Under the pieces are notes generated by a model. That model was not told the DNA's origin and did no database searches. It saw only the letters and a list, made by a program, of their open reading frames with translations. Positions 52,922 through 61,454 of a DNA stretch of 64,000 bases are shown here, one piece after another (the first letter of the stretch is position 1; every line of letters begins with the position of its first letter). The position numbers were made by a program, and so were the translations under genes. This stretch comes from Rhizobium sp. CCGE 510 (GTDB lineage Bacteria; Pseudomonadota; Alphaproteobacteria; Rhizobiales; Rhizobiaceae), in NCBI RefSeq assembly GCF_000292525.1, contig NZ_AEYF01000055.1, forward strand, positions 62,001 to 126,000, given 5' to 3'.

Positions 52922-54001
52922 CTAGCCCCCTTGCCTGGCGGTGGTGATCGCCCGGCCGTCCGCGCCGAACGCCATCAGGTGGCGCGTATCGATGAAAACG
53001 GAGATGTCCGTGTCCGGGTCGATATTGTGGATGCCGTGCGCAAGCATCACCCAGCGGGTGCCGGCAAATTGCAGATGAACAAAACTTTCCGACCCGGTGA
53101 TCTCCGAAACCTGTGTTCGTGCCGTCATCCGCGCCGCACCAGCCGTCTGGGCGGTTGGTGCAAGATGATGCGGGTGAAATGCTATGGTTGCCGGCCCGTC
53201 CGGCACGTTCTCAAGATGCGGCGGCACGGTAAAAATCACAGCGCCATCGCGCAGGAAATTGCCGTCCGATTTGACCAGATCAATAAAATTCAGCGGCGGA
53301 TCGGCAAAGGTTTTTGCCGTCGTCAGATCGAGCGGATTGCGATAGACCTCGATCGTCGGGCCGAACTGCGTGATCCGACCCTCGCTGAGCGCTGCCGTAT
53401 TGCCACCCAGCAACAAGGCTTCGGAGGGTTCCGTCGTGGCATAGACGAAGATCGCGCCGGACTGCGCGAAGATGCGCGGCAATTCCTGCCGCAGCTCCTC
53501 ACGCAGCTTGTAGTCGAGGTTGGCAAGCGGCTCGTCCATCAAAACAAGGCTCGCATTCTTCACGAGTGCACGGGCAAGTGCGGTGCGCTGCTGCTGGCCG
53601 CCGGAGAGGTTGAGCGGCGTACGATCGAGATAAGGCCCGAGTTTCAGAAGTTCGGCAGCCTTGCGCACCTCCAGATCGATGGTCTTGGCATCCTTGCCGG
53701 CAATCCGCAGCGGCGAGGCAATATTCTCGTAGACCGTCAATGCGGGATAATTGATGAACTGCTGGTAGACCATGGCGATGTTGCGCTTCTGGACAGGCAT
53801 ACCTGTCACGTCAGCACCATCAAAATGGATTGTACCGGTTGTCGGCCGATCAAGGCCGGCCATCAGACGCATCAACGAGGTCTTGCCCGACAATGTCGGC
53901 CCAAGCAGAACGTTTAGCGTTCCTCTTTCAAAAACAAGATCGGTCGGGTGGATATGATAGTCTCCTCCCACCATCTTTGCGGCCTTCCGCAGTTCCAGCA
54001 T
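52922..54001 (-). CDS. glpS: Glycerol ABC transporter ATP-binding protein (first)
   Basis: A 359-residue ATPase. ATG 54001 was chosen because it begins directly before the ABC fold; the upstream frame is a shadow of glpD. Walker A LGPTLSGKTSL (note Leu-Ser in place of Ser-Gly/Gly-Cys), signature LSGGQQQRTALARAL, Walker B LVLMDEPLANLD. It differs clearly from GlpT, so the transporter has an ATPase heterodimer in which one site has a non-canonical signature. Confidence 0.93.
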   Translation of the reverse strand: MLELRKAAKMVGGDYHIHPTDLVFERGTLNVLLGPTLSGKTSLMRLMAGLDRPTTGTIHFDGADVTGMPVQKRNIAMVYQQFINYPALTVYENIASPLRIAGKDAKTIDLEVRKAAELLKLGPYLDRTPLNLSGGQQQRTALARALVKNASLVLMDEPLANLDYKLREELRQELPRIFAQSGAIFVYATTEPSEALLLGGNTAALSEGRITQFGPTIEVYRNPLDLTTAKTFADPPLNFIDLVKSDGNFLRDGAVIFTVPPHLENVPDGPATIAFHPHHLAPTAQTAGAARMTARTQVSEITGSESFVHLQFAGTRWVMLAHGIHNIDPDTDISVFIDTRHLMAFGADGRAITTARQGG

Positions 54002-54044
54002 TCCTGTTCCCGTGCCTCCACGCATCGGGGACCACATGCTGCCC

Positions 54045-55559
54045 TTATCCGGCCATCGCCGGTATGGCAGCCATGTACTCCTCCAGTGACTGAGCCTGCT
54101 CCTTCGAAAGGCGCAGACCATCCTTTGTTCTCCTCCACAGCACGTCTTCAGCGTGCCGGGCCCATTCATGTTCGACGAGATAGGTGACCTCGGCCTCGTA
54201 GAGATCGCCACCGAACAGCCGTCCGAGATCGTCGACGCCGCGGGCTTCACCGAGCAGCGCCTTGGTTCTGGTTCCGTAGCGGCGCACCAGCCGACGGGCA
54301 TGCGGGTCGGCGAGGAACGGATAACGCCGCTTCAGATCGGCAACCTCGGCATCGTAACCACGGACCGGGAAGTCGCCGCCCGGCAGATGGCTCTTGGCCG
54401 TCCACGGGGCACCCTTGACGCCGATCGCAGCACCGATCTTCTCCAGCGCATGTTCGGAAAGCCGGCGATAGGTGGTGAGCTTGCCGCCGAAGACGTTAAG
54501 TAGCGGTGCACTACTCCCCTCGCCGTCCAGCTTCAGCACATAGTCACGCGTCGCCTCCTGCGCCTTCGAGGCGCCGTCGTCATAAAGCGGCCTGACCGCG
54601 GAATAGGTCCAGACGATATCCTCCGGCCTGACCGGCTCCTTGAAATATTCCGACGCCGCATTGCACAGATAGATGGTCTCCTCATCGGAGATCCGAACAT
54701 CCTTGGGATCGGCGGTGTAATCGCGGTCGGTGGTGCCGATCAGCGTAAAGTCGCCCTCATAAGGAATGGCAAAGATGATGCGGTTGTCGGGATTCTGAAA
54801 GAAATAGGCGCGCGGACCATCGAACTTTTTCTTCACGACGATATGGCTGCCCTGGACGAGGCGGACGTGGTGAGCCTCGTTCTGGCCGAAGGCGGAGCGG
54901 ATGACATGGTCGACCCAAGGACCAGCAGCATTGACCAGCACGCGGGCCTGGTGGTTGTCATTGCGGCCGGTCAGCGTATCGGTGGTCTCGATAAGCCAGA
55001 GGCCATTCTCGCGCCTTGCCGACACCACCTTGGTGCGCGGCATGATGGTCGCCCCCTTGTCGGCGGCATCACGCGCATTCAGCACCACCATGCGGGCATC
55101 GTCGACCCAGCCGTCGGAATATTCGAAAGCCTTGGCAAATAGCGCTTTCAGCGGCTTGCCGGCCGGATCGCGGCGCATGTCGAGGACTGCCGTCGGTGGC
55201 AGCAGCTTACGGCCGCCGAGATGGTCGTAAAGGAAGAGGCCGAGCCGGATCAGCCAGGCCGGCCGGATGCCGCCCTTATGGTAGGGCAGCACGAAACGCA
55301 GCGGCCAGATGATGTGCGGCGCCATCGCCCAGAGGATCTCGCGCTCCATCAGCGATTCTCGAACCAGGCGGAACTCGTAATGCTCGAGATAACGCAGGCC
55401 GCCATGAATGAGCTTGGTGGCGCCCGACGAGGTGCCCGAAGCAAAGTCGTTCATCTCCGCCAGCGCCACGGAGTAGCCGCGACCGACGGCATCGCGCGCA
55501 ATGCCGCAGCCGTTGATGCCGCCACCGATGACGAATATGTCGTGTGTCTCCCGGCCCAA
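54045..55559 (-). CDS. glpD: Aerobic glycerol-3-phosphate dehydrogenase
   Basis: A 504-residue FAD enzyme that oxidises glycerol 3-phosphate to dihydroxyacetone phosphate at the membrane, passing electrons to quinone. TTG at 55559 is preferred: GGAGGGG lies 3-5 bases upstream and the product length then matches GlpD; the longer frame starts at a TTG without a ribosome site. The FAD motif is IFVIGGGINGCGIARDA, then FASGTSSGATKLIHGGLRYLE. VRPLYDDG and GGKLTTYR are further GlpD motifs. First gene of the operon downstream of glpR. Confidence 0.95.
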   Translation of the reverse strand: MGRETHDIFVIGGGINGCGIARDAVGRGYSVALAEMNDFASGTSSGATKLIHGGLRYLEHYEFRLVRESLMEREILWAMAPHIIWPLRFVLPYHKGGIRPAWLIRLGLFLYDHLGGRKLLPPTAVLDMRRDPAGKPLKALFAKAFEYSDGWVDDARMVVLNARDAADKGATIMPRTKVVSARRENGLWLIETTDTLTGRNDNHQARVLVNAAGPWVDHVIRSAFGQNEAHHVRLVQGSHIVVKKKFDGPRAYFFQNPDNRIIFAIPYEGDFTLIGTTDRDYTADPKDVRISDEETIYLCNAASEYFKEPVRPEDIVWTYSAVRPLYDDGASKAQEATRDYVLKLDGEGSSAPLLNVFGGKLTTYRRLSEHALEKIGAAIGVKGAPWTAKSHLPGGDFPVRGYDAEVADLKRRYPFLADPHARRLVRRYGTRTKALLGEARGVDDLGRLFGGDLYEAEVTYLVEHEWARHAEDVLWRRTKDGLRLSKEQAQSLEEYMAAIPAMAG

Positions 55560-55630
55560 TATCCCCTCCGAGCCTGATGCGGATTTCGCATCGCACAAAA
55601 CTTGCGCAATTGCGAAAGTAAAGACAGTTA

Positions 55631-55664
55631 AAACGAAAGGGATACGAATGTCAAACGAATGTTT
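55631..55664. promoter_or_regulatory. Candidate GlpR boxes upstream of glpD
   Basis: The region between glpD and glpR holds repeated CGAA-containing blocks: AACGAAAG (55632-55639), ACGAATG (55644-55650) and AACGAATG (55654-55661). A second cluster (TTTCGTTTT, then GAAAGCGAAC) lies at 56498-56519 upstream of glpR. DeoR-family glycerol repressors bind TTCG/CGAA-type repeats. Confidence 0.35.
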
Positions 55665-55701
55665 CGCGGCTGAAAATTCAGAGCAGCGCCGACATCATGT
55701 T

Positions 55702-56475
55702 CTAGCGAAACCTGCCATTCGTTTCGATCAACTTCACATTGTTTTCGAGGCAGAGATTGCGGATCGACGGCACCGGACAGTGGTCGGTGATGAAGGTATG
55801 AACCTGGGAAAGTTGGCCGATCCTGACTGGCGCGGTGCGTTCGAACTTCGTCGAATCCGCAACCAGAATGACATGTCGGGCGTTGGCGATGATCGCCTGG
55901 GCGACCTTGACCTCGCGAAAATCATAGTCGAGAAGCGCTCCATCCACGTCAATCGCCGACGCGCCGATCACGGCGTAGTCGACCTTGAACTGGCGGATGA
56001 AATCGACGGCCGCCTCACCGACGATCCCACCGTCCGAACCGCGCACCACACCGCCGGCGATGACCACTTCGATCGCCGGAAAAAGGCGCAACCTGTTGGC
56101 AACATTGATGTTATTGGTAATCACCATCAGCTCGTGATGATCGGCGAGTGCCTCGCCCACCGCCTCGGTCGTCGTTCCGATATTGATGAACAGCGAGGCC
56201 CCGCTCGGAATCAGCTCGACCGCGGCCATGCCGATCGCCTGTTTCTCGGACGCAGCGATCTGGCGGCGCGCCTCGTACTTGACGTTCTCGGTCCCGCTCG
56301 GGAATGTCGCGCCGCCGTGGATGCGCGTCAGCACCTGCGCATCGCAGAGATCGTTCAGGTCCTTGCGGATCGTCTGAGGTGTCACTGAAAAGCGGGACGC
56401 GAGCTCCTCGACCAGGACCCTGCCGCTCGATTTCGCTATCGCCACGATTTCAGTTTGCCGGTCGGTCAAGAACAT
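55702..56475 (-). CDS. glpR: DeoR-family glycerol-3-phosphate regulon repressor
   Basis: A 257-residue DeoR-type repressor. ATG 56475 directly begins the family fold (FLTDRQTEIVAIAKSSGRVL); upstream in-frame residues are basic and lack a ribosome site. The helix-turn-helix is VEELASRFSVTPQTIRKDLNDL and the wing is RIHGGATFP. The C-terminal sugar-phosphate-binding domain shows FINIGTTTEAV and GASAIDVDGALLDYDFREV. It lies 5' to the glycerol operon and is probably relieved by glycerol 3-phosphate. Confidence 0.94.
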   Translation of the reverse strand: MFLTDRQTEIVAIAKSSGRVLVEELASRFSVTPQTIRKDLNDLCDAQVLTRIHGGATFPSGTENVKYEARRQIAASEKQAIGMAAVELIPSGASLFINIGTTTEAVGEALADHHELMVITNNINVANRLRLFPAIEVVIAGGVVRGSDGGIVGEAAVDFIRQFKVDYAVIGASAIDVDGALLDYDFREVKVAQAIIANARHVILVADSTKFERTAPVRIGQLSQVHTFITDHCPVPSIRNLCLENNVKLIETNGRFR

Positions 56476-56571
56476 GCGCGCGCACCTTTCGATCTGCTTT
56501 CGTTTTAAAGAAAGCGAACGCCTGCGCAATGCCTATCTGTTACCGGATCCCCTTCCGAGGCGAATTTGCGG

Positions 56572-57477
56572 CTATCGCTTCCGCATCACATTGACGACCA
56601 GCACACCGAGGATCGCCATCACGCCACCGACCGCGCCAAGCGCCGTCGGCGTCTCACCCAGCCAGAGGAAACCGATCAGCGTGGCGACCGGCGGAACGCC
56701 ATAAAGGAAATTCGAAGCGCGGGCGGCCGTCAGCCGCTTCAGCGCGATCGCCCAAGTGAGGTAGCCGATCGCGGTCGGGAAGATGACGAGATAGGCAACA
56801 CCCCAGTTCACCTCTGCCGGGGCGGCGGCCAGCGCCTGGACCGTAGCCGGCACAGCCGGAAACAGCGGCACGGAACCGATGAGCAGAATCCAGGCAGTGA
56901 CGGCAAGCGCCGGCATCCGGCCGAGCAATGGCTTCTGCAGCACGCTGGCGATCGCCGAGCAAAGTGCCGCGCCGAGGATGAGGACGGCATTCGGATCGAG
57001 CTTGAAACCGCCGTCCGAAGCAACCGCAATCAGCGCTACGCCGCCGAAGGAAACCGCAGTGCCAGCCCAACCCCAGCGGCCGAAGCGCTCGCCGAGCGCG
57101 AACGTGGCGATGAGGGCGGTGAACACGGGCATGGTGTTGATGATGAAGCTCGCCGGTCCTGCCGCAACTGTCTGCTCGCCGGTGTTCAACAGAACCGCGT
57201 AGGCGGCGATGAAGAGCACCGCCGCGATGGAAAGGCGGACGAAATCGCGTTTTTCCGGCAACGGCCGGTATATGACGAGGTAGACCAGCGCGATGGCGCC
57301 GGCTGCCACATAACGCGCGGTCGCCAGTTCGATCGGCGTCAGCGGTCCGAGACAGATGCGGATCACCACGAAGGAGGACGCCCAGAAGAGGATGGTGACG
57401 AGGATGGCGCCAAACGCCACCAGATCGAACCCGCCCTGCTGTTTCGTCAAAATCGGTGTGCTTGCCGCCATGCTCAT
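56572..57477 (-). CDS. EamA/DMT-family transporter
   Basis: A 301-residue drug/metabolite transporter with ten predicted helices in two EamA repeats. ATG 57477 has GGAGG 5 bases upstream. First repeat helices begin at FDLVAFGAILVTILFWASSFV; the second-repeat ending has VPPVATLIGFLWLGETPTALGAVGG. Divergent from a LysR gene, which probably regulates it. Export of a small metabolite or amino acid is likely, substrate unknown. Confidence 0.9.
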   Translation of the reverse strand: MSMAASTPILTKQQGGFDLVAFGAILVTILFWASSFVVIRICLGPLTPIELATARYVAAGAIALVYLVIYRPLPEKRDFVRLSIAAVLFIAAYAVLLNTGEQTVAAGPASFIINTMPVFTALIATFALGERFGRWGWAGTAVSFGGVALIAVASDGGFKLDPNAVLILGAALCSAIASVLQKPLLGRMPALAVTAWILLIGSVPLFPAVPATVQALAAAPAEVNWGVAYLVIFPTAIGYLTWAIALKRLTAARASNFLYGVPPVATLIGFLWLGETPTALGAVGGVMAILGVLVVNVMRKR

Positions 57478-57554
57478 TTTCGCCTCCATTATTCTTCGAC
57501 AATGGATTAGGCCTTCCATGCGTGCTTGAAAAGCATCGCAATCGATGATCAAAT

Positions 57555-58490
57555 GTGTCTATGGTTCACAGCTCGCCCGTGCTTCCGCCGCTCGATACGC
57601 TCGAGACCTTTGCCCGCGCCGCCCGGCTTGGATCGTTTTCAGCCGCGGCCGAGGAAAGCGGTATCACCCATGGCGCAGTGTCGCGGCAGGTCTCGCGCCT
57701 CGAGCGCTGGATGGGGGTGCGGCTGTTTGCACGCGAAGCCAGAGGTGTGCGGCTGACGCCGGAGGGCATGCGGTTTTTCGCGCGGGCGGAGGAAGCGCTT
57801 GCGCTGCTCGGCAATAGCGGCGAACGCTGGCTGCCTCGCCGCAATAAGGCGGTGGTGCGCCTTTCGGTGACACCCTCCGTCGCCTCTCTATGGCTGTTTC
57901 AGCGCCTGGCGAAGCTCGAAGGAAATGAGCTGCATGTCGAGCTGACGCTCGAACACCGGCTGGCGGATTTCGGTGAAGGCACCGACCTTGCCATCCGCTG
58001 CGGCAAAGGGCCGTGGGCCGGCGTGCGCGCCCTGTCGCTCTGGCAGGAGAAATCCTATCCCATCGCCGCCCCGGCCCTGGCAGATCGGCTGGGGCAGCGC
58101 TCCGATGCTGTTTCGCTGCTCGACCTGCCGATCCTGCACGACTCCAATATCGAAGGCTGGCGCCGCTGGCTCGCGCGCGAAGGCGTCGACTATACGCCGC
58201 GTGGCCACGACCGTCGCTTCGAGGATTACAATCTGGTCGTTGATGCCTGTGTACAAGGGCTCGGCATCGCTCTCGCCCGGCCACCGCTGTCGGATGCCGT
58301 GCTTGCGGCCGGGCGCGTCGTCGCCGTGTCGGATCGGACGCTCGACAATCATGTGGCCTTCCACCTGATTCGGCCGGACGATGCGCTCAGAAGCCCCGCC
58401 ATCGAATTTGCCAGTCGCTTCCTGCGCGAAGCCAGCCACGACGAGGCGACGATCGCTGCTTTTATCGCACCCGGCCGGGCAAAGGCGTAG
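57555..58490 (+). CDS. LysR-family transcriptional regulator
   Basis: A 311-residue LysR regulator, GcvA-like. The N-terminal winged helix is LETFARAARLGSFSAAAEES, followed by the HGAVSRQVSRLERWMGVRLF recognition helix. The periplasmic-binding-like effector domain starts at RLSVTPSVASLWLF. GTG 57555 or ATG 57561 could be the start. It is divergent from the DMT transporter with 77 bp between, the usual arrangement of a LysR gene and its target. Confidence 0.9.
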   Translation: MSMVHSSPVLPPLDTLETFARAARLGSFSAAAEESGITHGAVSRQVSRLERWMGVRLFAREARGVRLTPEGMRFFARAEEALALLGNSGERWLPRRNKAVVRLSVTPSVASLWLFQRLAKLEGNELHVELTLEHRLADFGEGTDLAIRCGKGPWAGVRALSLWQEKSYPIAAPALADRLGQRSDAVSLLDLPILHDSNIEGWRRWLAREGVDYTPRGHDRRFEDYNLVVDACVQGLGIALARPPLSDAVLAAGRVVAVSDRTLDNHVAFHLIRPDDALRSPAIEFASRFLREASHDEATIAAFIAPGRAKA

Positions 58491-58530
58491 GCGGAAGACG
58501 CGCCGTCAGCGCTTCGGTCATCGCCGTTCG

Positions 58531-59001
58531 TTACTCTGCCGGAAACTGCAGACGCATTTCCTTCGCCAGTTCAAACCCAGCGGCCCGATAGACGGGCTCA
58601 CCGGCATCCGAGGCATGGATGACGGCCGTCGTGCAGCCGAGAGACTTCAAATAGTCGAGGGCCTTGTTGGTCAGCGTCAATGCGATGCCGCGCCGGCGGA
58701 AGGCGTCGGCGACATAAACGGACCAGATATAGCCATGCAGCCGCTGTTCCGGCTGGATGATTTCCGGAAACGGTGATTGGTGCATCTGGCAGGATGCGGA
58801 ACCGGCTATTTCACCGTCGACGATGGCAAGGAACGAAGTCAGACGTCGCTCCTCGCGACCAGTTCTGATGAAAGACAGGATCCGCGCCGCCGCATCGGGC
58901 CTGTAGTGTTCAGGTGGCGTACCGTAGCTGTCCCAGATCTTCAGGTGGTGTCCGACCAGGATCTCATCCTCGTCGGGCGTTGCCGTTCGAATATTCATCA
59001 T
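58531..59001 (-). CDS. GNAT-family N-acetyltransferase
   Basis: A 156-residue GNAT acetyltransferase. Two adjacent ATGs at 59001 and 58998 both precede the fold; the upstream Pro/Arg-rich extension was rejected. The acetyl-CoA pyrophosphate loop is DAFRRRGIALTLTNKALDYL (the R-x-x-G-x-A form). YIWSVYVADAF is beta-4 and EPVYRAAGFELAKEM is the C-terminal GF motif. Substrate unknown. Confidence 0.87.
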   Translation of the reverse strand: MMNIRTATPDEDEILVGHHLKIWDSYGTPPEHYRPDAAARILSFIRTGREERRLTSFLAIVDGEIAGSASCQMHQSPFPEIIQPEQRLHGYIWSVYVADAFRRRGIALTLTNKALDYLKSLGCTTAVIHASDAGEPVYRAAGFELAKEMRLQFPAE

Positions 59002-59092
59002 GTCGTGATCCGGCCGGGGCATATCGGGGCGTACAATCGCGTTCGGAAGGGTGGCGCCCCTGCCGCGTCGCGGCGGGGGCGCCAAAGGCATA

Positions 59093-59614
59093 TCAATTGT
59101 CGGCTGTCAGCGTCATCGAGGCACTGCCGGCCGCAACGTTGAGGCCAAGCTGGCCGGTCAGGCTCACCGTCTGCAGATGGATCGAGCCGGAAGTGCCGCC
59201 AATCAGGAGATTGGCGCCGACACCGGCCCCGAGCGTGGCTTCGGCAGTGGCGCCGACATAGAGGCCGGCGAGCGATCCGCGGTGATAACCGGCTGTCGGC
59301 GCGAACACGGCCCAGATCAGGCGGCTGCGTGTGGTAAAGCCAAGGTCGATGCCGAGCTTCCTCATCTCCCCTGTATAACGATCCGACAGCTCGTTGCCGA
59401 CAGTCGACTGGAAGATGCAATCGGCTTCCTTGGATGAACCGAGCACATAACCCGTACCGCCGCCGATATCGCAGGTGAGGTAACCGATCTTGACACCATT
59501 GCGCAGGTCCGGCTCTTCATATGTCCTGGTTGCGAGGTCGGCGGCACTGACCGCCCCAGCGCCGGCCAGCGTCAACGAAACCGCGGCAAATGCCTTTGCA
59601 AGAATTTTGTTCAT
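59093..59614 (-). CDS. Secreted DUF992 protein
   Basis: A 173-residue exported protein. ATG 59614 is preceded by AAGGAG 7 bases upstream. The signal peptide ends near GAVSAADL. The mature part has the DUF992 pattern: VKIGYLTCDIGGGTGYVLGSSKEADCIF with two Cys, RKLGIDLGFTTRSRLIWAVFAPT, and the glycine-rich GLYVGATAEATLGAGVGANLL. Probably a small periplasmic or outer-membrane beta protein; function unknown. Confidence 0.88.
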   Translation of the reverse strand: MNKILAKAFAAVSLTLAGAGAVSAADLATRTYEEPDLRNGVKIGYLTCDIGGGTGYVLGSSKEADCIFQSTVGNELSDRYTGEMRKLGIDLGFTTRSRLIWAVFAPTAGYHRGSLAGLYVGATAEATLGAGVGANLLIGGTSGSIHLQTVSLTGQLGLNVAAGSASMTLTADN

Positions 59615-60044
59615 AAGTCTCTCCTTCTCAAATCGTGACGGGAGCATACCCGGCTACTCGCCACCAGATTCGGCAATAGATAACGGACGGAACTGCAAAA
59701 CGATCCCGATCCGGTACCATCTTCACGTCGCCTGTCAGAGCGCAGAAGATGCGCAAGCGACAAACACGCTTACGGTTCACGCCCCATTGGGACATTTCGA
59801 AGGCACTAATTCGCGCCATCCGGTTATTTCGAGATGTTGTCAGGAATGGTTGCCGGAAAGGCACGATCCTGAGCGCCGTCAAATTTCTGCGGGGGCACGG
59901 CTTTATTTTGGCCGGCCCGAACCACGACGACCGCATCGGCCGAAGCGAACTCTGTGTCAACGCACATTTCGCGACCGCTACCATGGGTCAATACAGAAAA
60001 ACCCGGCGATGTGTTCGCCGGGTTTTTATACTGTTCTACTCGCG
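59615..60044. other. Intergenic region, no gene found
   Basis: 430 bp between the DUF992 start and the DUF1328 stop. Open frames here have poor composition and no ribosome site. Only the strong terminator at 59997-60028 is supported. Confidence 0.5.
59997..60028. terminator. Bidirectional intrinsic terminator
   Basis: ACCCGGCGA (60001-60009) pairs perfectly with TCGCCGGGT (60015-60023) over a 5-base loop. Runs of A before it and T after it make it a terminator in both directions. It would end the DUF1328 transcript on the minus strand. Confidence 0.85.
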
Positions 60045-60209
60045 CTATACTCTTCGCATGAAGCGCATGACGAGCGATACGACGAACAGCACCAGGAAAA
60101 TGAAGAACAGAACCTGGGCAATAGAGGCTGAAGCTCCTGCTATACCGCCAAATCCGAGGACGCCGGCAATCAAGGCCACAACGAGAAACACCAGAGCGTA
60201 ATAAAGCAT
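60045..60209 (-). CDS. DUF1328 (YtjA-like) small membrane protein
   Basis: A 54-residue protein with two membrane helices: MLYYALVFLVVALIAGVLGF, GGIAGASASIAQ, then LFFIFLVLFVVSLVMRF and a basic MRRV end. It matches the DUF1328/YtjA pattern almost completely. AAAGGAG lies 6 bases before ATG 60209. Short membrane proteins of this family are induced in general stress responses of Rhizobiales; the function is unknown. A perfect EcfG-type promoter lies 31 bp upstream and a strong terminator downstream, so it forms a one-gene unit. Confidence 0.9.
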   Translation of the reverse strand: MLYYALVFLVVALIAGVLGFGGIAGASASIAQVLFFIFLVLFVVSLVMRFMRRV

Positions 60210-60239
60210 CGCAATCTCCTTTTACGTTGCTGCGGAGAT

Positions 60240-60264
60240 AACGGAAGCCGCCCCATTTGGTTCC
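60240..60264 (-). promoter_or_regulatory. EcfG-type promoter (exact GGAAC-N16-CGTT) for the DUF1328 gene
   Basis: Minus strand GGAAC (60264-60260), 16 bases, CGTT (60243-60240): exact consensus, 31 bp upstream of the ATG. Confidence 0.7.
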
Positions 60265-60303
60265 CTGCCCGTCTCACGGCCGGCAGATGCGACGTCGCAT
60301 AGG

Positions 60304-60894
60304 TCAGCCGAAATGAACGGCGCCGCTGACCATCCGGTCGCCTTCATTCGGCTCGGGAGGCTCGGCCGCATCGAGATAGGCCTTGAGCGGCCCGGTCAGC
60401 ACGAACCAGATGCTTGCTCCCAGCATGAAACAGGCCCCTGCCGGATCGTCGATGCGGGCAATGAAAGGAAGGCCGGCGGCGGCGAACAGGACGATGATGC
60501 GCACCGACCACTCGGCTTCACGTTTGGCGATGGCGCGCGCTCGCAGCGATTTGTATTGCCGGGCGCCATAACCGCCTCCCCGCGCCTTCATCGACGAAAG
60601 CAGTTTTCGTGCTGACGGCAACGCCAGCATGATCAGCGCGGCAACACCGAGCGCGAAAGGTTTGCCGGCCAGGACCTGCCAGCTGGCGATCAGGAGAAAG
60701 GAGAGCACGACGAGATTCCATGTCGGCTCCAACAACTCCGGCGGTTGCCGCGTGCGGAGATGCCAGCTCCGTAGCAAGCCTGCCGCGCCATGCAGTAGCG
60801 GCTGATCGATAAAGCGATTGATCCAGTCCATGCGGTTGCGCCCGTCCCCGATTGCATGAAGAGGGCTCCGAACACCATGGAATTTGGTCATCAT
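60304..60894 (-). CDS. Hypothetical membrane protein
   Basis: A 196-residue protein of no recognised family. It has hydrophobic segments near residues 61-95 (VVLSFLLIASWQVLAG, FALGVAALIMLALPSA) and 130-168 (IIVLFAAAGLPFIARI, FMLGASIWFVLTGPL), joined by a basic Arg/Lys-rich loop. This gives about four helices. Start uncertain: ATGs at 60894, 60891 and 60831 are all possible, none with a strong ribosome site. Codon use is like its neighbours. Confidence 0.6.
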   Translation of the reverse strand: MMTKFHGVRSPLHAIGDGRNRMDWINRFIDQPLLHGAAGLLRSWHLRTRQPPELLEPTWNLVVLSFLLIASWQVLAGKPFALGVAALIMLALPSARKLLSSMKARGGGYGARQYKSLRARAIAKREAEWSVRIIVLFAAAGLPFIARIDDPAGACFMLGASIWFVLTGPLKAYLDAAEPPEPNEGDRMVSGAVHFG

Positions 60895-60963
60895 CGTGGC
60901 AATAACAGCCGAATCCGTTCTTTGCGTAAAGGAAGCGGCTTGCCAAGGCCCTCGACGGCGGCG

Positions 60964-61350
60964 TTAGCGCAGCTCCTGCGCGACCTCCCAGACATGGCCG
61001 GACGGATCGGCAAAGGCCGCCGTACGGCGGCCCCATGGACGATCGATCGGACCATTGAGCAGCTTGACACCGAGTTTGCGCAGGTCCGCGCAGACCCCGT
61101 CGACATCATCGACCTTGATCGTGAGCAAGACGCGACTGCCCGAAGCGGATGCCGCTACCGGTGAGGGATCGACCAGCTGCGGCGCTTCCGCAACCTTGAG
61201 CAGATTGACCATCGTTCCCGAAAATTTCAGGACCGAGCATACCGTATCCTGATAGACGACATCGGCGGCAAAGACCTTTTGATAGAATGCCCTCGCCGCG
61301 TCGATATCGTCGACGAACAGGGTAATAACCTCGATCCTATCCAGCAGCAT
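60964..61350 (-). CDS. VOC-family (glyoxalase/bleomycin-resistance) protein
   Basis: A 128-residue metalloenzyme-fold protein. ATG 61350 has AGGAG 8 bases upstream; a second ATG at 61356 is too close to it. The first half shows IEVITLFVDDIDAARAFYQKVF, the second half VDDVDGVCADLRKLGVK and RTAAFADPSGHVWEV, the classic VOC repeats. The C-terminal Glu in GHVWEV is the expected metal ligand. The substrate is unknown. Confidence 0.87.
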   Translation of the reverse strand: MLLDRIEVITLFVDDIDAARAFYQKVFAADVVYQDTVCSVLKFSGTMVNLLKVAEAPQLVDPSPVAASASGSRVLLTIKVDDVDGVCADLRKLGVKLLNGPIDRPWGRRTAAFADPSGHVWEVAQELR

Positions 61351-61454
61351 GGGCATTTCTCCTTTGTTGCTCCGATCGTCCACCGATGTCGATGGCCGGG
61401 CTCTCTGCTGGTCGCTTCGAGCCTGGCGGTTTCGACATGTTGGGAAAACAATCG

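Noticed and set aside
51971..53917. A 648-codon open frame on the plus strand
   Set aside because: It lies opposite the two glycerol ATPase genes, has no family motif, and its composition is that expected from antisense of high-GC coding DNA.
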